Assembly (NCBI GenBank): GCA_903928285.1
Contig: CAIYQH010000442.1
Coordinates: 1-5,196 of the forward strand
Reading direction: 5' to 3'
Source: an uncultured Bacteroidales bacterium
GTDB taxonomy: Bacteria > Bacteroidota > Bacteroidia > Bacteroidales > FEN-979
DNA: 5,196 nucleotides
Below are positions 1 to 5,196 of this stretch, piece after piece. Numbering within the stretch: position 1 is the stretch's first letter; each line of letters begins with the position of its first letter. Under the pieces are notes generated by a model that did no database searches, was not told where the DNA came from, and saw only the letters and a program-made list of their open reading frames with translations. Made by a program: the position numbers and the translations under genes.

Positions 1-2
1 AC

Positions 3-473
3 GAATCCATGATCAACACCATGGGTTTTATTCCCAATGCGTTTAAGGTTTTCAGCCCGAGTGCGTTTGTACTGGAAAAGCAATTTGCCAACCTGGGATT
101 TTATATGCGTCATAAAACCCTCAGCGGGAAGCTGCTTGCCTTCATACGTCTGCTGGTTTCCGAACAGGAACAATGTTCCTACTGCGTGGGGATGAATTCG
201 GGGATCCTGCTGCAATACGGGGTATTGCCCGAAATGCTGGAAGGGATCAAGGCCGATCCGTCCACGGCGCCCCTCGATGAAAAGGAGCTTCCCATGCTGC
301 TGTTTGTGCTGAGCGTGATAAAAGATTCCAATGCCATCGTCCAGGCAGATGTTGACAAGCTCAGGAGCCTCGGCTGGAGCGATACTGAAATCCTGGAAGC
401 AACCTACCATGGAAGCAGCCAGGTGAGCGGTGATAAAATCTTCAACGCCTTTAAGATATCATCTGATATGTAA
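3..473 (+). CDS. AhpD-like / carboxymuconolactone decarboxylase family protein, 5' partial
   Basis: This is a small all-helical protein of the AhpD-like fold, a family of peroxidase-associated and decarboxylase-related enzymes. Numbering from the ATG at base 9 (154 residues), the signature is a CSYC pair at Cys56 and Cys59, preceded by a hydrophobic helix (about residues 41-51). A segment typical of the family's N-terminal region, GFIPNAFKVF, lies at residues 6-15. In characterised AhpD the two cysteines are followed four residues later by a histidine; here that position is Asn63, so peroxidase-type chemistry is uncertain. The frame is open to the window edge (bases 3-8 code for Glu-Ser), no ribosome binding site is visible before ATG 9, and relatives usually have some 20 more residues before the GFIPN segment. 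I therefore read it as truncated at the 5' end. It ends in tandem stops (TAATAA). The family call is firm from the motif; the substrate is unknown. Confidence 0.85.
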   Translation, partial: ESMINTMGFIPNAFKVFSPSAFVLEKQFANLGFYMRHKTLSGKLLAFIRLLVSEQEQCSYCVGMNSGILLQYGVLPEMLEGIKADPSTAPLDEKELPMLLFVLSVIKDSNAIVQADVDKLRSLGWSDTEILEATYHGSSQVSGDKIFNAFKISSDM

Positions 474-528
474 TAAGTTGAATATTTCAGGAAGGTTGGG
501 GTTCCTGTTATAAACCTTGCAACTTATT
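472..528 (+). repeat. Nested inverted repeat in the 3' UTR of the AhpD-like gene
   Basis: A perfect 9-bp inverted repeat, AATAAGTTG at 472-480 and CAACTTATT at 520-528, encloses a second perfect 6-bp one, CAGGAA at 488-493 and TTCCTG at 502-507 with an 8-nt loop. AAGGTT (492-497) and AACCTT (513-518) offer a competing pairing. The structure begins at the stop codon and lies just upstream of the intrinsic terminator. It could fold in the mRNA 3' end and affect stability or termination; that role is inference. Confidence 0.5.
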
Positions 529-541
529 CCTGGTTAAAGGG

Positions 542-598
542 TCGCCGGCCGGCAGGGATATTTTTTAACATCCGTTCCGGCCGGCGATTTTATTTTAT
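542..598 (+). terminator. Rho-independent terminator after the AhpD-like gene
   Basis: A perfect 11-bp GC-rich stem pairs TCGCCGGCCGG (542-552) with CCGGCCGGCGA (577-587). Inside it, GGAT (556-559) can also pair with ATCC (570-573), making a tall interrupted hairpin with a 10-nt apical loop. A T-rich run (TTTTATTTTAT, 588-598) follows immediately, the classic arrangement for termination on the plus strand. There is no matching T-run on the other side, so it appears one-directional. It separates the AhpD-like gene from the downstream peptidase gene, which therefore needs its own promoter. Confidence 0.9.
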
Positions 599-631
599 CC
601 CTGCGCCATAATTTTCCCTTTTTGAAATTCG

Positions 632-639
632 TAATTTCG
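632..639 (+). promoter_or_regulatory. Possible Bacteroidota-type -7 element for the S41 peptidase gene
   Basis: TAATTTCG at 632-639 matches the Bacteroidota -7 consensus TAnnTTTG at five of the six fixed positions and would place transcription start near 645, giving a leader of about 28 nt. The expected upstream TTTG-like -33 element is poor; the nearest is a T-run at 612-615. A promoter is needed here because a strong terminator lies directly upstream. TACATCTG at 660-667 scores equally but leaves almost no leader. This is a weak call. Confidence 0.2.
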
Positions 640-673
640 CTTGTTGCCTCTTCCTATATTACATCTGCCTGAG

Positions 674-2329
674 ATGAAAATAAAAATCGCATTTTCCTTG
701 TTGTTCCCCTTATTATTTTCGTTTTCGGTATTGGCAGGATCCACAACCGAAGAAACCTCAAAAACAGCCCTTTTCTGCAAGGTATGGGGTTTTCTTAAAT
801 ATTACCACCCTGAAGTTGCCACAGGAAAAATAGATTGGGACAGGGAATTTACGACCCGGGTAAAAACACTTCCCCATTTGACTTCAAAACAGGAGACGAG
901 CCGTTACTATGCAGCCTGGATAAACAGTCTCGGTGAAGTCAGGAGATGCAAAACGAGTACAAGGAATATTCCCGACAGTCTGAAACTGAACCTCGACCTT
1001 GCCTGGCTGAGTGACACCTCTTTATTCACGAAGGACTTAACAGCTCAGTTGAATTTCATCCGGGAGAACAGGAACCGGGGTAAGAACTTTTATGTCCAGG
1101 TAAACCGGCATCTGAGGAACACGGTTTATGAAAACGAAAAGCCTTATGCAGATTCGGTCTTTCCGTCGGAGCCTCTCAGGCTGCTGACCCTTGCCAGGTA
1201 TTGGAACATCATCAACTACTTTTATCCATACAAATACAGCATCGGCATGAATTGGGGCAACGTTCTGGAAGAAATGATCCCGGCATTCCGGCACGCTGCG
1301 GATACCGCCTCTTACCAGTTTGCCATCCTGGAAATGATTGCAAAAATAAACGACAGTCATGCCTTTGTCGTGGCTAAATATGCAGTCAGTCGTTTCGGTC
1401 TTAAATGGGCGCCGTTTACATTCGGAATAATTGATCAGAAAGCCGTTGTGACTGGTTTCTACAACGATTCGTTATGCAGGAAAAATGATATCCGGCGGGG
1501 GGATGTCATACTGACGGTTGATGGTAAAACAATAGGCGACATTATCAGGGAAAGATCGAAATATATAGCAGCCTCAAATGAACCGGGACGATTGCGCAAC
1601 TTTTATTTTGCAGTATTCAACGGGCATACCGATACGGTCACGGTCACGTATGAACGAAACGGCATCATATCAAAGAAAACTGTCAAACGGTATTTGTTTA
1701 AGGAGTTTCATTACACCTGGCCTTCAAGCAACACAATGGAGACCTCCGGGCTGCGGGAACACAACATCGGGTATGTAAATCTTGGACTGCTGGAGCCGCG
1801 GCAGGTCGCCTGTGTGATGAAGAAATTGTGGCATACAAGGGCCATAATTTTTGATTTACGAAATTATCCCAACGAAACAGGGTTGCTCATTTCCAAATAC
1901 CTGAACCCGGCGCCCCGGCCATTTGCCGTATTCTCCGAACCTGATATCAACTACCCGGGTGTATTTCGTTACACTAAACCTTGCTTATGCGGAAAGAGAA
2001 ACAGAATGCCATATGCTGGCCGGGTGATCCTCCTTTTTGATGAAAGAACGCAAAGCCAGGCAGAATATACCGTGATGGCATTGAAAACAGCCCCGGTGGT
2101 CAGCACCATCGGCAGCCAGACAGCCGGCGCCGACGGGGATGTCTCATTCATCACCCTGCCGGGAAACTATAAAACCCTGATGACCGGCAGAGGGGTGTTT
2201 TTTCCCTATGGCGGAATTACACAACGAGTGGGCATCAGGCCGGATTGGATCGTAATGCCTTCTGTAAATGGGATCCAGGAGGGCCGCGATGAAGTGATGG
2301 ACAAGGCCCTGGAATTGTTGAATAATTGA
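674..2329 (+). CDS. Secreted S41-family (tricorn-like) serine peptidase
   Basis: This encodes an exported protease of the C-terminal-processing/tricorn superfamily, 551 residues. The ATG at 674 is preferred to the in-frame TTG at 641 because it gives a clean signal peptide: MKIKIAF, a hydrophobic core, and likely cleavage near Ala21. There is no lipobox Cys, so it should be periplasmic or secreted. Two related helical modules follow (about residues 30-90 and 168-232), the second ending in DSHAF with Ser228-His229, as in tricorn core proteases. A PDZ-like segment lies at about 245-340 (NDIRRGDVILTVDGKTI at 271-287). The catalytic domain is about 362-550, with the presumed nucleophile Ser461 in QSQAEY, a QTAGADGD turn (482-489), GIRPDWIV (520-527) and GRDE (537-540) near the end. 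The CtpA-type lysine about 25 residues after the nucleophile is absent (Ala there), consistent with tricorn-type chemistry. No Shine-Dalgarno is evident. Family membership is secure; the substrate is unknown. Confidence 0.9.
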   Translation: MKIKIAFSLLFPLLFSFSVLAGSTTEETSKTALFCKVWGFLKYYHPEVATGKIDWDREFTTRVKTLPHLTSKQETSRYYAAWINSLGEVRRCKTSTRNIPDSLKLNLDLAWLSDTSLFTKDLTAQLNFIRENRNRGKNFYVQVNRHLRNTVYENEKPYADSVFPSEPLRLLTLARYWNIINYFYPYKYSIGMNWGNVLEEMIPAFRHAADTASYQFAILEMIAKINDSHAFVVAKYAVSRFGLKWAPFTFGIIDQKAVVTGFYNDSLCRKNDIRRGDVILTVDGKTIGDIIRERSKYIAASNEPGRLRNFYFAVFNGHTDTVTVTYERNGIISKKTVKRYLFKEFHYTWPSSNTMETSGLREHNIGYVNLGLLEPRQVACVMKKLWHTRAIIFDLRNYPNETGLLISKYLNPAPRPFAVFSEPDINYPGVFRYTKPCLCGKRNRMPYAGRVILLFDERTQSQAEYTVMALKTAPVVSTIGSQTAGADGDVSFITLPGNYKTLMTGRGVFFPYGGITQRVGIRPDWIVMPSVNGIQEGRDEVMDKALELLNN

Positions 2330-2339
2330 AATGTGAGTT

Positions 2340-2375
2340 GTTTATGACTAAGGATTATCAGCATCCATCATAAAC
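2340..2375. repeat. Inverted repeat at the convergent gene junction
   Basis: GTTTATGA (2340-2347) and TCATAAAC (2368-2375) are perfect 8-bp inverted copies. Between them GGAT (2352-2355) can pair with ATCC (2363-2366) around a 7-nt loop. The hairpin spans the stop codon of the minus-strand glycosidase and lies 10 bp past the peptidase stop. It could act as a shared terminator or 3' end stabiliser, but neither side has a proper T-run, so it is not called as an intrinsic terminator. Confidence 0.4.
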
Positions 2376-4465
2376 CTGACGGCGATACCAGCCCAGATAT
2401 AGGTCCTGTTCCAGCCGGCCTGAAAATCGTCGGCGCTGTAAAATTCCCAGAAAACGTGATCGTTCTTCAGATGATAGATCATGTTATCCAGTACCTTTTC
2501 AGAAAGTTCACCGGCAACCTTGTCATAGCCGTAGTCACGCAGACCCCGGTACAACAGGTAATCCCATTGCACCCATACCGGACCGTTCCAGTACCCGATC
2601 GGGCAATAATAGCTGCTCATGGCCGTCAGGGAGGGTACACCGTACGGACGCCAAAATTCGGCAGGATCTGTCATTTTTTTTACCAGGTAATCAGCCTTCT
2701 CCTTATCAGCCACTCCCGCCCAGAGGGGCAGGAAACCGATTATCTCCTTAATTTTCAGGTCAGATGGCATTTTATACGTAAAAGAATGGTTGTCCTTCTG
2801 CACATTATAATAAAAGCGGGTATCCGGATCCCAGAGGGTGGTATTGATCTTGGCAGCCCTGCGTTCGGCATCCTCTCTGAATCCTGCGGATTCCATTGGT
2901 AATCCCAGTAGTTCAGCCATTTTTGACAGAGCCTTTGCCTCCATCACCAGCATGGAATTGAGATCGGGCCCCTCAAAGCCGGCAGGCCAGGCAACCTTGT
3001 CCCACACGGCCACGCGGTCATCGCGCACCGATTCCAGTTCGGCATGGGCTCCCCATTCGCATAACCCATCATGATCGGTATCCCGGTTGGCTATATAATA
3101 CCGGTAGAATTTTTTTCCCGACCTGTATGCCTCCCTAAGAAATTTCTTGTCGTGTGTAACCTTGTAGATTTCCAGGTTTTCATAATTATACCATGGCGCT
3201 GAAATGGTGATCTGGCCGTTGGTTTCGATGGTTTCATCGAGGAAGGGTCCTGTCCTGTAGTTGATGTAACCGTCAGGATGCTGACGTTCCATGTAAACGC
3301 GCTGGGAATTCATGGCGCCAGCAGGCTCCATATAAGCATAGGCCATCATGGCAAGGCTCTCATGGAAAACCTGGCCGCCGAAACCCCAGCCCCATTTGGG
3401 CTCACGCGAAAAGAGATAATAATTATAATGACACGATCCTTCGGGAGGCATCATACATTGGCGCATCAATGAAAACGCGCTCCAGTACAACATTTCCTGA
3501 TCCCTGTTCTGAAACTTCAGCCTGGGGATCAGGCTATAGGCCTGTTCATCCTCTTTCTCCATTTTTTCAGGATCAGCCATACTGAAAGGATCAATTCCGC
3601 TGGTTAATTGACTGTCCGCCATTTTTTCACCCTGCGGGGAGGCCGGACCTTCGGCTTTCAGCGTTATTCCCACGTTGAATGAGCGCTCCTGCCGGGGCAA
3701 CAGGTTAATTCCGGCTTGCCCGATAATACCTTTGATGTATGGCACAGACCGTTTTTGCTGCAGCAGGTAATGGGCCAGGGCAGGGCAGGGGCACCCGGGC
3801 GACAAGGAGTTTGTCAGGCGATTTCCCGCGAAACACCAGCCGGCGAGGGTATCTGGTCCAGATAGTGTAAACCAACCCGTCAGGGTGTCGGCGATTGGGA
3901 TATGATGTTCAACCATCCAGCCGTCCTTTTTTTTATACAAGGGAAATGAATAGCCTCCAGGTGCAGTTTCCCTGTGAATATCCGCGACACTGTCGGATGA
4001 GGGATAGTACAGGTATGGCAGCAGGTTATATGTAACGGCGAAATGCCCTTCGTTGATCATCCTGACCCTCACCATGGTCTCCGATGAACTGTAAACCAGA
4101 AATGTCACCTCGACACGGAGCTCCCGGATGGGGTAATAGTAATATTTTACCAGGTCGCTGTAGGATGTTGTGACAACCGGTTCCCGGTACAACTCATCCA
4201 GCCTGTATATCACGCGGTCTCCGGTTTGGAAGGCAATTCCCAGGTTTGGTCCATCCTTTGAGATAAATTCAACGCCTGATCCGCGATCATTCCACAGGAA
4301 TTGATATCCCTGGTCGTTTTTATACGCCGATCGCGCCGGCGCAGCCGCATAGGTGGTGAACAACGCATCCGACCGGGTTGCATTCAGGTGGGAGAGGTAT
4401 TGGGCGGAAACAGGAAGGTAGACCTGGCTGATTAATACAAGCGCCAGAAACTGTATCATTCTCAT
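2348..4465 (-). CDS. Periplasmic GH63/MGH1-like glycoside hydrolase
   Basis: This encodes an inverting-type (alpha/alpha)6-barrel glycosidase related to GH63 and to the mannosylglycerate-hydrolase-like (MGH1) domain, 705 residues from the ATG at 4465. The in-frame TTG at 4471 would add two residues and is less likely, although an AGG lies five bases before it. Residues 1-21 form a signal peptide ending VSA|Q with no lipobox, so the enzyme is exported to the periplasm. Residues about 25-270 look like the N-terminal beta-sandwich; a linker rich in Glu, Lys and Asp follows; the barrel covers about 315-700. Barrel motifs are WGWGFGGQVFHE (358-369), DTDHDGLCEWG (462-472), PDLNSM (500-505), GYWNGPVW (624-631) and VFWEFY (671-676). 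By analogy with GH63, the general acid is probably one of Asp482/Asp483 and the general base Glu674. The gene starts 8 bp after the stop of the upstream gene, implying one operon. Substrate (alpha-glucoside, alpha-mannoside or other) cannot be read from sequence. Confidence 0.88.
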   Translation of the reverse strand: MRMIQFLALVLISQVYLPVSAQYLSHLNATRSDALFTTYAAAPARSAYKNDQGYQFLWNDRGSGVEFISKDGPNLGIAFQTGDRVIYRLDELYREPVVTTSYSDLVKYYYYPIRELRVEVTFLVYSSSETMVRVRMINEGHFAVTYNLLPYLYYPSSDSVADIHRETAPGGYSFPLYKKKDGWMVEHHIPIADTLTGWFTLSGPDTLAGWCFAGNRLTNSLSPGCPCPALAHYLLQQKRSVPYIKGIIGQAGINLLPRQERSFNVGITLKAEGPASPQGEKMADSQLTSGIDPFSMADPEKMEKEDEQAYSLIPRLKFQNRDQEMLYWSAFSLMRQCMMPPEGSCHYNYYLFSREPKWGWGFGGQVFHESLAMMAYAYMEPAGAMNSQRVYMERQHPDGYINYRTGPFLDETIETNGQITISAPWYNYENLEIYKVTHDKKFLREAYRSGKKFYRYYIANRDTDHDGLCEWGAHAELESVRDDRVAVWDKVAWPAGFEGPDLNSMLVMEAKALSKMAELLGLPMESAGFREDAERRAAKINTTLWDPDTRFYYNVQKDNHSFTYKMPSDLKIKEIIGFLPLWAGVADKEKADYLVKKMTDPAEFWRPYGVPSLTAMSSYYCPIGYWNGPVWVQWDYLLYRGLRDYGYDKVAGELSEKVLDNMIYHLKNDHVFWEFYSADDFQAGWNRTYIWAGIAVRFMMDADNP

Positions 4466-4473
4466 ATTCAATA

Positions 4474-5158
4474 TTACCTGAAGCTGAAGGTGATGGTTTT
4501 TATCGTATATTTTTTCTCTGATTGCTCGAAATCAACATCAAACCTGAATATGGTTCCCGACTGGTCTGTAAACCTGGCATTCCCTGCCTCGGTGACCGGC
4601 TGACCCGGCGAACAGATCTCCAGCATCCCCGATGTGCCCCCTTTTCCTTCAACTTCAACCATATAATGGTTTCCTGCTAGACGGGTGGAGAGGATTCTCA
4701 GTCCCTCTGCCCGTTCGCCTGGCCGGGGATCCGAAACCACAGGCAGGGCGGAGATTCCGGGTTCCGTCTCGACAAGGAGCCGCGAGGGCGACCGGAGGTC
4801 AAAAGTGGCATAGATTGTAAGCGACTGGGTAGTTTTAAAGGTGGTGAAGGCGACCGGCTGCCCGTCGAGGCTAATCTTTTTTACCAGGGTTCCGGGAGCA
4901 TAGGAGGGCATAAAATCCATCTTTACAGGTTTGCCGGGACTTTTCGAAAATTCGTATATAAGGTTTACATTGGTCGCCTGACCGGCACCTGTTTTTGTTT
5001 CGCGTGAAAAATGAAAACCTATGAAGCGGCTGTCAATCCTGATATTCTGAACGTTGAGCGAATCCCATTGCTCAGGCAGACGGGGTGTAAGGGTGACCTT
5101 GTTTTCGCGCGAATTGATCTCAAGCCCGAGCATCCCTTCTATGACAGGCAAGTGCCGG
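4474..5158 (-). CDS. C-terminal part of a probable glycoside hydrolase, 5' truncated
   Basis: About 228 residues remain of a larger protein. The fragment opens with RHLPVIEGMLGLEINSRE and continues with VTLTPRLPEQWDSL. This resembles the transition in bacterial (alpha/alpha)6-barrel glycosidases (debranching-enzyme, rhamnosidase and related families) from the last barrel helix, with its (V/I)EG-GLG-type motif, into a C-terminal beta-sandwich. The rest is beta-rich with no recognisable catalytic residues, ending in YTIKTITFSFR. The catalytic barrel would lie upstream, beyond the right edge. The TTG at 5151 is not the true start: the frame is open further upstream, but that extension runs into sequencing adapter from 5159. 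It lies 8 bp ahead of the GH63-like gene on the same strand, so the two form an operon and probably act on the same glycan. The broad glycosidase assignment is moderately secure; a specific GH family is not. Confidence 0.75.
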
Positions 5159-5196
5159 AGATCGGAAAGCGTCGTGTAGGGAAAGAGTGTCTTCGC
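5159..5196. other. Residual Illumina TruSeq adapter (sequencing artefact) at contig end
   Basis: Bases 5159-5190 match the reverse complement of the TruSeq universal (read 1 side) adapter over its 33 bases except for one missing G near 5167-5168. This includes an uninterrupted 23-base match at 5168-5190. The final six bases, CTTCGC, fit the start of the reverse complement of the i5 index I recall as D505 (AGGCGAAG), exactly where an index would sit in the dual-index design. Adapter and index sequences are recalled from memory. This stretch should not be treated as genomic DNA. Confidence 0.95.

Noticed and set aside
641..673. Upstream TTG start that would add 11 residues to the S41 peptidase
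   Set aside because: The extension MLPLPILHLPE would precede a textbook signal peptide, and the ATG at 674 gives the expected Lys-containing n-region followed by a hydrophobic core.
1037..1360. Minus-strand open frame of 107 codons inside the peptidase gene
   Set aside because: It is antisense to conserved S41 coding sequence and has no recognisable domain.
2456..2902. 148-codon plus-strand open frame
   Set aside because: It lies wholly antisense to the glycosidase barrel; the translation has no family resemblance or sensible start context, so it is a shadow of the coding strand.
4466..4471. TTG start two codons upstream of the glycosidase ATG
   Set aside because: It has an AGG at reasonable spacing, but an ATG follows within six bases and gives an equally good signal peptide; ATG is preferred. 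The difference is only two residues.
4632..4820. Plus-strand open frame opposite the truncated glycosidase
   Set aside because: Low-complexity, Arg/Gly/Pro-rich translation typical of the antisense of a coding frame.
5149..5151. TTG as the real start of the right-hand minus-strand gene
   Set aside because: The protein begins in the middle of a recognisable glycosidase C-terminal region and the frame stays open upstream, so this is a truncated gene and not a short complete one.

Overview
The window looks like one short metagenomic or draft-assembly contig from a Gram-negative bacterium, most probably a member of the Bacteroidota. The gene content is typical of that phylum: an exported tricorn-type S41 peptidase and a periplasmic GH63/MGH1-like glycosidase. 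The genes lack clear Shine-Dalgarno sequences, which also fits. This assignment is inferred from protein style, because no rRNA or other marker gene is present.

Layout, left to right. Bases 3-473 (+) encode the C-terminal, near-complete part of an AhpD/carboxymuconolactone-decarboxylase-like protein whose 5' end is cut by the window edge. Bases 474-673 are intergenic: a nested inverted repeat directly after the stop codon, then a strong GC-rich intrinsic terminator, then the leader of the next gene. Bases 674-2329 (+) encode a secreted S41-family peptidase of 551 residues. An 18-bp gap separates it from a convergent minus-strand pair. These are a periplasmic (alpha/alpha)6-barrel glycoside hydrolase (2348-4465) and, upstream of it and only 8 bp away, the C-terminal part of a second probable glycoside hydrolase (4474-5158). 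The two minus-strand genes are almost certainly co-transcribed and probably act on the same carbohydrate. No SusC/SusD, sulfatase or regulator is visible that would identify the substrate.

The last 38 bases (5159-5196) are not genomic. They match the reverse complement of the Illumina TruSeq universal adapter with one base missing, followed by six bases that fit the start of a reverse-complemented i5 index. They read in frame with the minus-strand gene, so an automatic annotation would add about 12-13 artificial residues to it. I see no mobile element, CRISPR array, tRNA or rRNA, and no convincing new defence or metabolic system. The most consequential observation is the adapter artefact; the others concern family variants with altered active-site motifs.
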